37,380 nt of DNA from an uncultured Oscillospiraceae bacterium (lineage in GTDB: Bacteria > Bacillota > Clostridia > Oscillospirales > Oscillospiraceae): contig CANQKZ010000012.1 of the NCBI GenBank assembly GCA_947624585.1, positions 1 through 37,380 of the forward strand. Reading direction: 5' to 3'. The notes beneath the pieces were generated by a model that ran no database searches, had not been told where the DNA came from, and saw nothing but the letters and a program-made list of their open reading frames with translations. Within the stretch, counting starts at the first letter, position 1. The number at the start of each line of letters is the position of its first letter. This document shows, one piece after another, positions 23,820 to 30,665 of the stretch. A program made the position numbers and the translations under genes.

Positions 23820-24956
23820 TTAGTTCGTCGCGATCCGCTTGGAGAGGATCATTTTCTTCACATTCTGCCACCCGGCAACTAAGCATCCGCCAATGAAGTC
23901 GTCAGCCATGATGTCCAGAGATGAGCCCTCCGGGTAGAAGCCAGCCTCATAGACGGCTCCTTCGACCTCCGCCGGATAGATTGAGTCTGCCCGCATCAGG
24001 TCGTAGAGAGCCTGCATGTTGGCGCTGGCGCCCGCCGGCGTCTGCAGACTCCATGCGGGATCCTCCGGCTCGATGGTGGCGCCCTGCGCCAAAAACTCAT
24101 TGAGCTCGGCGTCGGCGTTCGGCTGAGTCACTGGGGCCTGCGGCGCCGGTGTCGACGCAGGAGCGGCAGGGGGAGTCGGTGGAGACGCTGGCGCCGCGAT
24201 CGGAGTCTGCGGCTGAGGCCGAGGCTGAGCGACTGCGCCGGATCCGGGGATGACTCCGGCAATGCTGGCGTATTCCAAGAGCACCATATCCGGCAGAGGA
24301 GCTCTGGTCTTAGCGTCCCAGCAGTTGTGATGCGACGTGTACAGGACACGCTCGCCTCCCTGTGGCTTCATGGTCTTCGTCTTCGGATCCTGCACCAAGA
24401 CGGTCTTGTAGTTGCAGAAGAAGACCATGTCAGCCCACTCCTTGGTCATCGGAGCGACATTTTTGGAAAGCTTCAGCTCCCACCTGTCGTACGACCCGAG
24501 CTCATCCGGCCTCTCAAATTTCCGCATCTGAGCGTGGCAGACGAGAACGATGTTCACGCCCAGATCGCAGATCTCCGTCAGGAGGTTCAAAAGACGTCCG
24601 AACTCCTCCTTGAGATAGACGTAGCCCTTGCCGTATCCGAACCCCTCGAGTCCGTCCACGTTGTGCTTGGCGCAGATGTGATCAATGCAGAGCTTCTCCG
24701 CCCAGTCGCCAGTGTCGATCACCAGCGTCTTGTAGATGCCCGGGTTGTCCTTGATGTAGCGTACCTGCCCCATGAGCATCTCCCAGCTCGTCGGCCTGTC
24801 GAAGCGGTCGACGTCGAGATACCTTGTGCTTCCCTCCGTGTCGATGAAGATCGGCGCGGGGAACTGAGAGGCCAGCGTGCTCTTGCCGATGCCTTCCGGC
24901 CCATAGATTACACACTTAACGCCGGACGGCATCTGCGCTCCTCTTGTGATGTTCAT
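23820..24956 (-). CDS. Sak4-like RecA-type ATPase (ssDNA annealing protein)
   Basis: The product is 378 residues, ATG preceded by GAGGGGAGAAA. It has the AAA_24 phage nucleotide-binding fold: Walker A VIYGPEGIGKSTLASQFP, IFIDTEGS, Walker B TLVIDTGDWAE and NIVLVCHAQMRKFE. Such Sak4-type proteins promote homologous recombination together with an SSB, here plausibly the DUF669-like product. The C-terminal part has a proline/alanine-rich linker (AAPASPPTPPAAPASTPAPQ) and a helical end domain, an add-on relative to the core. It lies in a recombination and replication gene cluster with the Rad50-like ATPase upstream. Confidence 0.85.
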   Translation of the reverse strand: MNITRGAQMPSGVKCVIYGPEGIGKSTLASQFPAPIFIDTEGSTRYLDVDRFDRPTSWEMLMGQVRYIKDNPGIYKTLVIDTGDWAEKLCIDHICAKHNVDGLEGFGYGKGYVYLKEEFGRLLNLLTEICDLGVNIVLVCHAQMRKFERPDELGSYDRWELKLSKNVAPMTKEWADMVFFCNYKTVLVQDPKTKTMKPQGGERVLYTSHHNCWDAKTRAPLPDMVLLEYASIAGVIPGSGAVAQPRPQPQTPIAAPASPPTPPAAPASTPAPQAPVTQPNADAELNEFLAQGATIEPEDPAWSLQTPAGASANMQALYDLMRADSIYPAEVEGAVYEAGFYPEGSSLDIMADDFIGGCLVAGWQNVKKMILSKRIATN

Positions 24957-24969
24957 TTTCTCCCCTCCC

Positions 24970-26310
24970 TCAGCTTCCGAACGCCCCGAAAGCGCCCGGC
25001 GTCCACTGCTTCAGCGGCGGCTTTTTCTCCGGTTGCGCGGGCTTGGACTCGGCCGGAACAGTCTGTTCCGTTAGATATCCGTCCTCGATAACCACGGTGC
25101 ACCCCTCGCCGGAGCTTGAGACTCTGGTGGCGATGATCTGCAGGCCTTCCTGCTTCGCCCACACGTCGAACTCGGCGAGCGTCTCCATGTCCATGGCTTC
25201 GAGTCCGTCCATCAGTACGAAGCCGCACTCAGGCCGCAGGGCCTTGACGATGGCGCAGGAGACGCGCAGCTGTTCGGATCCGCTCATGCCGTCCCAGCGC
25301 TTGCCGTGATAGGAGAGCTCGCCGCCCTCGACTGAGAGCCCCGGTAGGGGGAGGGGAGCGGAGTCGAGCAGGGCCTTCCTCTGGCTCCTGATCTGCTCCA
25401 GCTTCTGCGACAGGGCGTCCGCTTCCGCTCTGGCCTTCTCCAGCTCCTGTTCCTTCTCGGCCCGCTTGACGTTGTCGCTGACCAGACGGTTGATGGCCTC
25501 AGCGTTCTGGATGCTCGCCTCCAGCTCGGCAGTAGACTCGTCTCGGAGGTCGGCCGCCGAAGTGTTGGCTGTCTCGGCCTCGGCCTGATACTTCAGGAGC
25601 AGATCCTCGGCCTCCCGGAGCTTGGCGGTCAGATCCTTGACGTACTGGGCCTGCCTGTTCATCTGGTCGGTGATCTGGGCGGCCCTCCGGCGCAGTCTCT
25701 CGTTCTCTCCGTTTCTGGCCAGTATGGTCTGCTGTTCCTGTATCAGCTCCGAGACAGAGACAGGCTTCTCCGGAGCGCCCTCGTGGTACGGCATCAGGGA
25801 GACGGCCTTCGTGAGACTGTCCACTGTCCTGTTGGCGATCGTCCGGTCACTGTACGTCGACTCGGCCTGTCTGTCCAGCTCCGCGAGCTGAGGGCCCACG
25901 CCGATCACCTTCAGCAGGGTCTCGGCTTTGTCGGCCGACGAAGCCTGCATGAACTTCGGCAGGTTCAAGGCCAGTTGCTCCACGAAGCTGTCCAAGAGCT
26001 TCTGGCCTCCCTTGCGCCCCATGGGATCTGTGATACGCAGCGCCGACTTCGGCCCGCTTCTCTCGGCCACGATGCCGTTGGAGAGCGTCACTCTCAGCTT
26101 GGCCGGCGTCACGCTTCCATCCCTCGTGGGCTCCGTCGGGATGTACTTGCCTCCGCCCAGAGCGGCGCAGATGCCGTCCAAGACGGATGTCTTGCCCTGC
26201 CCATTCCTGCCTCCGACCACTGTCAGGCCGGAGGGAGAAGGAGTCAGAGCCACGGCCCGGATCCGCTTGAAGTTCTCCTCCTGCAGTCCGGTAATTTTTA
26301 CTGGTTCCAC
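24970..26310 (-). CDS. Rad50/SMC-like ATPase (AAA_23)
   Basis: The product is 446 residues with a GTG start (GAGG ten bases upstream). It begins with ENFKRIRAVALTPSPSGLTVVGGRNGQGKTSVLDGICAALGG (Walker A), continues with a coiled coil (about residues 200-310: NENERLRRRAAQITDQMNRQ, TAELEASIQNAEA, KEQELEKARAEADALSQKLEQIRSQR) and ends with the signature MSGSEQLRVSCAI, Walker B FVLMDGLEAMD and a switch QIIATR. The short coiled coil makes it a small SMC/RecF-type protein. It may work with a nuclease or the adjacent recombinase in DNA end processing; no nuclease partner is visible next to it. The tail is proline-rich. Confidence 0.88.
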   Translation of the reverse strand: MEPVKITGLQEENFKRIRAVALTPSPSGLTVVGGRNGQGKTSVLDGICAALGGGKYIPTEPTRDGSVTPAKLRVTLSNGIVAERSGPKSALRITDPMGRKGGQKLLDSFVEQLALNLPKFMQASSADKAETLLKVIGVGPQLAELDRQAESTYSDRTIANRTVDSLTKAVSLMPYHEGAPEKPVSVSELIQEQQTILARNGENERLRRRAAQITDQMNRQAQYVKDLTAKLREAEDLLLKYQAEAETANTSAADLRDESTAELEASIQNAEAINRLVSDNVKRAEKEQELEKARAEADALSQKLEQIRSQRKALLDSAPLPLPGLSVEGGELSYHGKRWDGMSGSEQLRVSCAIVKALRPECGFVLMDGLEAMDMETLAEFDVWAKQEGLQIIATRVSSSGEGCTVVIEDGYLTEQTVPAESKPAQPEKKPPLKQWTPGAFGAFGS

Positions 26311-26313
26311 CTT

Positions 26314-26589
26314 TCAGCTTCCTCTCTGTGTTTTTTTTAGACACTCGTCGATGCAGTCATCAACGAATTTGTCCCAGCTGGCCTTGCCGTCATCCATGCC
26401 GGGATCCTCGTCGTCGTATGTGTGCCAGATGCTCGGCACCTGCTCCGGCAGGTCGCGGTCGATACAGTCGTCACAGCCGAGTATCTCTCCGTCCCGCCTG
26501 TAGATCCACTCAGGGCCTTTCGCGCCGCAGACCGGACAGACGGCATACTCTTCGTCGCTCAGCCAGACGGCATACTCTTCGTCGCTCAT
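26314..26589 (-). CDS. Small acidic zinc-binding protein with a duplicated N terminus
   Basis: The ATG at 26589 overlaps the upstream stop (ATGA); the product is 91 residues. It begins MSDEEYAVWLSDEEYAVCPVCG, where the nine-residue unit SDEEYAVxL is repeated in tandem, followed by CPVCGAKGPEW and CDDCIDRDL (two CxxC pairs) and a very acidic end. The zinc ribbon may bind nucleic acid or protein. No family recognised. Confidence 0.62.
   Translation of the reverse strand: MSDEEYAVWLSDEEYAVCPVCGAKGPEWIYRRDGEILGCDDCIDRDLPEQVPSIWHTYDDEDPGMDDGKASWDKFVDDCIDECLKKTQRGS
26537..26588 (-). repeat. 27-bp tandem duplication within coding sequence
   Basis: The 25-bp stretch CAGACGGCATACTCTTCGTC-GCTCA occurs at 26537-26561 and again identically at 26564-26588, so the unit is 27 bp and in frame. 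It duplicates SDEEYAV at the start of the zinc-ribbon gene. Perfect identity points to a recent event. Confidence 0.9.
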
Positions 26590-26831
26590 TTGAGTCTCAT
26601 CACCTTCTTTCCGCAGTGCGGGCAAAATCTCCACTCCAGACGGAGTGATCTTTCACAAGCGCCGCACACCAGATAGCCATTGCACAGGATCGGCCTCGCT
26701 GGCGTGCGCTCGTTCTCAAGCTTCTCCACTCGTCGGGCGAGGTCGGCCTGTGTGGTCAGCCTCTGCCTCAGAGTGTCGGTGTCGTGGACGCCGAAGCCGT
26801 CCAAGATGACCATCACAGTTTGCGCTTCCAT
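26586..26831 (-). CDS. Small zinc-ribbon protein, 81 residues
   Basis: The start may be the ATG at 26831 or the ATG at 26813, which overlaps the upstream stop (TGATG); neither has a strong ribosome binding site. The C-terminal half is a zinc ribbon: CNGYLVCGACERSL, then RFCPHCGKKVMRL. The N-terminal half is helical (TTQADLARRVEKLENE). It belongs to the early operon; function unknown. Confidence 0.6.
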   Translation of the reverse strand: MEAQTVMVILDGFGVHDTDTLRQRLTTQADLARRVEKLENERTPARPILCNGYLVCGACERSLRLEWRFCPHCGKKVMRLK

Positions 26832-27079
26832 GGGATCATGGTGTGGTTGACGTTTACCTCGTCGTGCTCGGAGTTCGACAGCATACGGCTGAACTGCGTG
26901 CATGCGATGGCAAAGTACTTGCCCTTGTCTAAGCCGGGAAAGAGTCTTCTGGACGTGGCCAGAGCGCTGGTCAGGCCGTCTAGGAGCAGGTCGCTCGGCC
27001 CTTGCATCTCAGCCGAAGTCATTCCAGTCTTTCGGTCAACAGTTATGTGAATCTCGGCGTGATCGGCAGGAATCTTCAT
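26813..27079 (-). CDS. Unrecognised early protein, 88 residues
   Basis: An ATG at 27079 overlaps the stop of the upstream gene (ATGA). The product has an alpha-beta look: AEIHITVDRKTGMTSAEMQG, then LLLDGLTSALATSRRLFP and YFAIACTQFSRML. No motif recognised. It is coupled on both sides to small early genes. Confidence 0.58.
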   Translation of the reverse strand: MKIPADHAEIHITVDRKTGMTSAEMQGPSDLLLDGLTSALATSRRLFPGLDKGKYFAIACTQFSRMLSNSEHDEVNVNHTMIPWKRKL

Positions 27080-27345
27080 TTCTTACGCCCCCTCCCAGAA
27101 AGATCGGAGGTGTTAAACCTCGTTTCCTCTGCTGACTGCGTGCTCGCTTCAAGCGATTCAGAGACCATCTGAACTGCGACCCAGAATGCGCCTCTGTCGT
27201 TAGTCAGACAGAGATGGCGCATCACCTGATTGCAGACGTGGGCGGTCAGCTTGATCAGCGCCATCTGATTGTCCATCCTGCTCTCGAAAAAATATTCGTC
27301 TCCGACTTTCGTCGCTTCGATCTTGGCGTTGTACTCCTTCTTCAT
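27076..27345 (-). CDS. Unrecognised early protein, 89 residues
   Basis: The ATG at 27345 overlaps the transglycosylase stop (ATGA); an in-frame start further up is less likely. The product begins MKKEYNAKIEATKVGDEYFF and contains a helical part (QMALIKLTAHVCNQVMRHLC). The end is basic (SGRGRKK). No family recognised. Confidence 0.58.
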   Translation of the reverse strand: MKKEYNAKIEATKVGDEYFFESRMDNQMALIKLTAHVCNQVMRHLCLTNDRGAFWVAVQMVSESLEASTQSAEETRFNTSDLSGRGRKK

Positions 27346-27974
27346 GGATTCCACCCCCACCCAATCGCGTTTGTTATCACCCTGTTGGCGTATGCTCTGC
27401 TGGACGTCAGATGCCCGGTGTTGTAGACGGTCAGGGCCTTACTCCAGTCTCCGTACTTCTCATGTAGTTCGCCAAGGAACTTCATGCCGGCGTTGATGTT
27501 CTCTGCTGGCGTCAGGTTGTATCCGAAGAACTGGGGCATGAGCTGGCAAAGTCCCTGCGCTCCAGACTTGGAGACTGCGTCCACATGGAACCCAGACTCT
27601 GTGTAAATGAGCCCCAGCCCCAGCTCGTACGGCACGCCGTACTGTTGGCAGACCACGTGCAGGAGGTCCTGCAGCACATAGTCGAGTGGGACATCCTCCC
27701 GGAAGTATCCCTCAGCATAGAGGGCCTCGACGATCTGCTCCGGCTCATCCGACTCCGGAAGGATGTCCTCGGACTCAGCCTCGGCGGCCTCGGTCGTCTG
27801 CGTGATGATGGGCGTCGACTTCGGCTCACTGGCGGCGATCGTCGCCGGAGCCTCCTCAAACTCGCCGTAGTCGTGCTCCACTGGAGCGTCGGCATCCGGC
27901 ATCACGAGGCCGATCAGGATGATGAGCAGCCCCAAGATGAACAGCCAGCCATAGGCTGTCGGCTTTTCTGCCAT
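27342..27974 (-). CDS. Membrane-anchored lytic transglycosylase
   Basis: The product is 210 residues with GAGGAGAGG before the ATG. A single membrane segment (WLFILGLLIILIGLVM) lies at the N terminus, followed by an acidic, disordered linker of about 70 residues and an SLT domain: LGLGLIYTESGFHVDAVSKSGAQGLCQLMP, with the catalytic glutamate in YTESG, then NINAGMKFLGELHEKYGDWSKALTVYNTG. The enzyme cleaves the glycan strands of peptidoglycan outside the membrane. It sits in the early operon, not with the holin and amidase, so lysis is not its obvious role. It may remodel the wall for membrane-linked complexes, act in superinfection exclusion, or be virion-associated. Confidence 0.85.
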   Translation of the reverse strand: MAEKPTAYGWLFILGLLIILIGLVMPDADAPVEHDYGEFEEAPATIAASEPKSTPIITQTTEAAEAESEDILPESDEPEQIVEALYAEGYFREDVPLDYVLQDLLHVVCQQYGVPYELGLGLIYTESGFHVDAVSKSGAQGLCQLMPQFFGYNLTPAENINAGMKFLGELHEKYGDWSKALTVYNTGHLTSSRAYANRVITNAIGWGWNP

Positions 27975-27987
27975 GTGTATCCTCTCC

Positions 27988-28311
27988 TCACAAAATGACT
28001 CTGAGTTCCAGATCGCCGAGCTTGGCGATGTACATCACACACTCAGCGATGTTTACCTTCTTTTGCTCCAGCTCGGAGCAGACTGCCTCGGGCCCGACAG
28101 TCAGGCGCCGGAGCGCCTTCTGATAGTCGTCGGCGTTTTCGACCTGCACGATCAGGTCGCCGTCGTCGTCCGTCATGGACACGGAGATCACGTGGGCGTC
28201 GGCGTCCTTCAGCCGCGTCATCACGTCAGCGCACCTCTGGGCGTTGCGCCACATGGCGCCGATCTTCTCCCTGCGGATCTCCTTCAGGGCCTCGTCGATG
28301 TTGGTCGTCAT
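27988..28311 (-). CDS. Unrecognised early protein, 107 residues
   Basis: The ATG at 28311 overlaps the upstream stop and has GGAGG nearby. The product begins MTTNIDEALKEIRREKIGAM and contains DAHVISVSMTDDDGDLIVQVENADDY, an alpha-beta pattern, then a helix (AVCSELEQKKVNIAECVMYIAKLG). No motif recognised. Confidence 0.6.
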   Translation of the reverse strand: MTTNIDEALKEIRREKIGAMWRNAQRCADVMTRLKDADAHVISVSMTDDDGDLIVQVENADDYQKALRRLTVGPEAVCSELEQKKVNIAECVMYIAKLGDLELRVIL

Positions 28312-28568
28312 GCCATTACCTCCTTCAGCCCGGAGAGCGCCCGGAGCAGAGTGTGGAACGGCACGACCGGAAGGCCTTCGTGCTTGAATTTAACCAGCGG
28401 CTCCGGCAGGATCCTGTAGATGTAACGCTGATTCTCTTTGACAGCGACGCCGAACGGCACCCGGCCTTCCCGGAGACTGCTCCTCACGTTGCGCTCCGAC
28501 CAGCCGAGATAGACGGCGGTGTCGGCCACGGACACGTCGGTCATGGCCAGTACGTCTTCATCGGTCAT
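28308..28568 (-). CDS. Small HTH DNA-binding protein (excisionase/AlpA-like)
   Basis: The product is 86 residues: VSVADTAVYLGWSERNVRSSLREGRVPFGVAVKENQRYIYRILPEPLVKFKHEG. The helix-turn-helix with VADTAVYLGWSERNVR followed by a short hairpin (wing) and PF-x-x is typical of MerR-like excisionase proteins that bind DNA at att sites or regulate early genes. As the second gene of the leftward operon it is expressed early. A role in excision (Xis) is possible but unproven. Confidence 0.72.
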   Translation of the reverse strand: MTDEDVLAMTDVSVADTAVYLGWSERNVRSSLREGRVPFGVAVKENQRYIYRILPEPLVKFKHEGLPVVPFHTLLRALSGLKEVMA

Positions 28569-28660
28569 CTCCTTGACTTACCTCCTTTTGTGTGGTAGAA
28601 TGAAGGATGTTGGGGGACCCATGATGACTTCCTTTCACCCTTCACCCTTTTCTCTCTTGG

Positions 28661-28696
28661 CCCGCCCTGCAGATGCCTCCTTGTCTGCAGGGCGGG
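28661..28696. other. Perfect 13-bp hairpin after first early gene
   Basis: CCCGCCCTGCAGA (28661-28673) pairs with TCTGCAGGGCGGG (28684-28696) around a ten-base loop. On the minus strand the loop reads CAAGGAGGCA, carrying a Shine-Dalgarno-like AAGGAGG. No U-run follows on either strand, so it is not a typical terminator; an attenuator, processing site or protein-binding site is possible. It lies four bases downstream of the small-gene stop. Confidence 0.75.
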
Positions 28697-28700
28697 TCAC

Positions 28701-28859
28701 TTATGTCTGGCCTCCTCCCTCCTGCTCCTTTGGCTTTGGCTCTCTCGTCGCAATCTCCAGCCCTACGGCCACGCCAAGTAAGTACCGCTGGTCCTCAGCC
28801 GGCAGTACGTCGAGGGCCCGGCCGATGGTGCCCAAGGCGTCCATCGCCTGCTCGCTCAT
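28701..28859 (-). CDS. Small first gene of the leftward early operon, 52 residues
   Basis: The ATG at 28859 has GGAGG ten bases upstream and is the first gene behind the leftward promoter. The product reads MSEQAMDALGTIGRALDVLP, then AEDQRYLLGVAVGLEIATRE and a Gly/Glu-rich tail. Short proteins with LPxEDQxYLLGVAxG are common as first genes opposite CI repressors in clostridial prophages; their function is unknown to me (possible antirepressor or regulator). Confidence 0.62.
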   Translation of the reverse strand: MSEQAMDALGTIGRALDVLPAEDQRYLLGVAVGLEIATREPKPKEQEGGGQT

Positions 28860-28893
28860 GTCTCATTCACCTCCTGTTGTTTATTGGCAGTTA

Positions 28894-28972
28894 TTCGCTG
28901 TCAGCGAGTATGGTACTACAAGTTTGCGAGTCTGTCAAGCCTGAATTTCAAAAATTTTTTGCAGACTGCGAA
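28894..28972. promoter_or_regulatory. Three candidate repressor operators
   Basis: TTCGCTGTCAGCGAG (28894-28908) is a near-perfect palindrome beside the -10 of the leftward promoter. TTTGCGAGTCTGTCAAG (28923-28939) overlaps its -35, and TTGCAGACTGCGAA (28959-28972) lies upstream of the repressor promoter. The third, read in reverse, is TTCGCAGTCTGCAA, close to the first. The spacing fits cooperative CI-like binding. Assignment to the repressor is inference. Confidence 0.55.
28910..28938 (-). promoter_or_regulatory. Leftward early promoter
   Basis: TTGACA (28938 to 28933), 17 bases and TACCAT (28915 to 28910) face the early operon. The -35 is consensus. The start ATG at 28859 lies about 45 bases downstream of the expected start. 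Confidence 0.8.
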
Positions 28973-28980
28973 TTTCATGC

Positions 28981-29009
28981 TTGCTAGGGCCTTCCATCTG
29001 TGGTACAAT
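28981..29009 (+). promoter_or_regulatory. Promoter of the repressor gene
   Basis: TTGCTA (28981-28986), 17 bases and TACAAT (29004-29009) precede the GTG start at 29033 by a suitable distance, with GAGGAGGTG before the start. It faces away from the leftward promoter. Confidence 0.72.
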
Positions 29010-29032
29010 CTCATGCAGAGGAGGTGAATCTT

Positions 29033-29527
29033 GTGAGCGAGACCATCGGGGAGCGGATCAAGAAACTCAGGAAGCGGCTCGATCTGACCCAGAGCGAATT
29101 TGCCGCGCGAGTCGGTTTAAGCGGATCCGGTCTCTCCAACTACGAAATGGGACGGTCCACCCCATTGAACCCCATCATCAAAGCCATCTGTGACTCGTAC
29201 GGAGTCCGAGAGCTCTGGCTCCGCACTGGAGAAGGAGAAATGATGGCGGACTTGCCGAAGGAGGATGTCATCACTGAGTTTCTCAACAGTGTCATGAAGA
29301 CTGAGGGGAACGACATCCGGCGGCGATTAGTGAGCGTGCTGGCAAGGCTGGACGACAAACAGTGGGCCCTGATTGCCAAGATCGCAGACGATCTGGTTAC
29401 CGAGTCCGCCAAACGCCAAGAGCAGGCCGAGATCGACCGGAAGGTTGCTGCTTATCGGCAGGAGCTCGAACGCGAAAAAAGGAGGGAGTCCTCTCTCTCC
29501 AACGGTACAGGATCGAGCACGGCCTGA
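29033..29527 (+). CDS. CI-like repressor with HTH_3 domain
   Basis: The product is 164 residues from GTG 29033, chosen because GGAGG lies eight bases upstream. It starts MSETIGERIKKLRKRLDLTQ, with an HTH of the Cro/CI type (QSEFAARVGLSGSGLSNYEMGRSTP, NPIIKAICDSYGVRELWLRTGEGEM). A helical middle domain (RRRLVSVLARLDDKQWALIAKIADDLV) replaces the usual LexA-like peptidase, so autocleavage is not expected; the C terminus is charged. It should hold the leftward promoter off in the lysogen, and induction must rely on another signal, for example an antirepressor. Confidence 0.85.
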   Translation: MSETIGERIKKLRKRLDLTQSEFAARVGLSGSGLSNYEMGRSTPLNPIIKAICDSYGVRELWLRTGEGEMMADLPKEDVITEFLNSVMKTEGNDIRRRLVSVLARLDDKQWALIAKIADDLVTESAKRQEQAEIDRKVAAYRQELEREKRRESSLSNGTGSSTA

Positions 29528-29549
29528 CGGTCTGGCACAAATGACAACA

Positions 29550-29578
29550 GCCCGGCTCCTCTGCGTGAGGAGTCGGGC
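29550..29578 (+). other. Hairpin downstream of repressor
   Basis: GCCCGGCTCCTC (29550-29561) pairs with GAGGAGTCGGGC (29567-29578), twelve base pairs with one G-U, loop TGCGT. No T-run follows. It lies just before the ribosome binding site of the membrane protein gene, so it may be an attenuator or mRNA boundary element. Confidence 0.6.
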
Positions 29579-29597
29579 ATACTTGGAGATGATCTAC

Positions 29598-29960
29598 ATG
29601 AGAAGAGGAACGGCGCAGCGGTACGCCGCCCACGAGAAAAAGGAGCGCGCCAAGCGCAAGCGTGAGCTTAGGAAGCTCGCCAAGTCGATGAAGCCTCTTG
29701 AGGAGGCGGCAGGAGCAACAGCCAAAGCCGCGGGGAAGGCCACGGTCGCCGGAGCGAAGGGCATCGGCTGGCTCTTCTGGTGGCTCCTGAAGTGGTGCGC
29801 CATCCTGATGGCTGGAGGCCTCGTCGTGGCTCTGGCTGTCGGAGTCGGCGTCATCGCCATTCCAGTCATCGCGATCGCGGCGATCGTCGTCGTGGCCTAT
29901 CGCTGGTGGCGGAGCAGACAGCCGAAGGACGCCGGGATCCAAGAGGACGAGCAGGCATGA
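29598..29960 (+). CDS. Membrane protein next to repressor, 120 residues
   Basis: The ATG at 29598 follows GGAG by nine bases. The product has a very basic N terminus (AAHEKKERAKRKRELRKLAKSMKP), an alanine-rich helix, then two hydrophobic segments (IGWLFWWLLKWCAILMAG and VVALAVGVGVIAIPVIAIAAIVVVA) and a short charged end. It is likely an integral membrane protein with two segments. A small membrane gene expressed with the lysogenic repressor is a classic place for superinfection exclusion; this is inference. Its stop lies in the arm of a 32-bp palindrome. Confidence 0.72.
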   Translation: MRRGTAQRYAAHEKKERAKRKRELRKLAKSMKPLEEAAGATAKAAGKATVAGAKGIGWLFWWLLKWCAILMAGGLVVALAVGVGVIAIPVIAIAAIVVVAYRWWRSRQPKDAGIQEDEQA

Positions 29961-30023
29961 CACGGACAGCAAAAGTGGTTGTTGCAAAAAATGCAACAAC
30001 CACTTTTGCTGTCCGTGTCATGC
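29955..30023. repeat. 32-bp perfect inverted repeat between convergent genes
   Basis: Bases 29955-29986 and 29992-30023 are exact reverse complements around a five-base A loop. The left arm holds the stop codon of the membrane protein gene and the right arm ends next to the stop of the leftward small gene. It probably stops transcription from both sides as a giant hairpin, although no terminal T-run is present. Confidence 0.9.
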
Positions 30024-30215
30024 TCACCAGTACATGTGATACACGTGCTTGCCGTCCTCCACGACGTGGTCGCCGCGGCTGACTCCGTCCAGCTCGGCGA
30101 TCGGCTCGTCTGAGCGGATCCAGACGCCGACCGGCTCGTCTGAGTCGTCGTAGGGCGGATTGATGAGCTCGTGCTCGTACTTGGCGGCGATCTCCATCAG
30201 CTCGTCTCTGGTCAC
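30024..30215 (-). CDS. Small acidic protein, 63 residues (cassette gene 6)
   Basis: The start is a GTG with GAGAGGAGG upstream. The product begins MTRDELMEIAAKYEHELIN and has 16 Asp/Glu against 5 Lys/Arg, ending with YHMYW. It is the last of six leftward genes controlled from the promoter at 32.2 kb and perhaps the one at 31.1 kb. No family recognised. Confidence 0.55.
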   Translation of the reverse strand: MTRDELMEIAAKYEHELINPPYDDSDEPVGVWIRSDEPIAELDGVSRGDHVVEDGKHVYHMYW

Positions 30216-30232
30216 TTGCGGTCCCTCCTCTC

Positions 30233-30418
30233 TCAGTCAGAGTCTGACTCCTCCTTGAGGAGTGTGGCGTACTTCTCGTCCTGCTCCCAGATGTCGACGG
30301 CGTAGCCCGTGCAGCGGAGCTGCGCCGCTTTGGCTTTGGCCTCCTCGAGCGTCGCCGTGTAGACGACGCCCGGCTGGGACTGCGGATGAGTCTTGCTGTA
30401 GACTACCTGATAACGCAT
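30233..30418 (-). CDS. Small protein, 61 residues (cassette gene 5)
   Basis: The ATG at 30418 is preceded by AAGGAGG. The product MRYQVVYSKTHPQSQPGVVY is followed by TATLEEAKAKAAQLRCTG, YAVDIWEQDEKYATLL: a short alpha-beta protein of the type that ends in acidic residues (EESDSD). No family recognised. Confidence 0.55.
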   Translation of the reverse strand: MRYQVVYSKTHPQSQPGVVYTATLEEAKAKAAQLRCTGYAVDIWEQDEKYATLLKEESDSD

Positions 30419-30436
30419 GATGATTTCCTCCTTGTT

Positions 30437-30664
30437 TTATCCGAGCGTGTTGAGCAGACGCTCTCTGAGTTTGGCGAACCATACATCAGGCACCTCGCCC
30501 ATGTCTGTCATGGCTGACTCCTTGGCGTCGAGGGCGTCAAGGAGCTCCATGATGTCCATGTTGCTGAGCGTGATTCTGTGCTTCGCCTTCGGATCGAAGC
30601 CGTTCCACAGATGCGGATCGCAGTTGTTGACAACGTTCTCGTGTCCCTTGATGACGAGTTCCAT
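30437..30664 (-). CDS. Small protein, 75 residues (cassette gene 4)
   Basis: Translated from the ATG at 30664 behind GGAGG, two bases from the upstream gene. The product has helices around DIMELLDALDAKESAMTDMG and DVWFAKLRERLLNTLG. It is weakly acidic. No family recognised. Confidence 0.55.
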   Translation of the reverse strand: MELVIKGHENVVNNCDPHLWNGFDPKAKHRITLSNMDIMELLDALDAKESAMTDMGEVPDVWFAKLRERLLNTLG

Positions 30665-30665
30665 C

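Noticed and set aside
29955-30023. Insertion sequence ends
   Set aside because: The arms are joined by only five bases and enclose no transposase, so they are not the ends of a mobile element.
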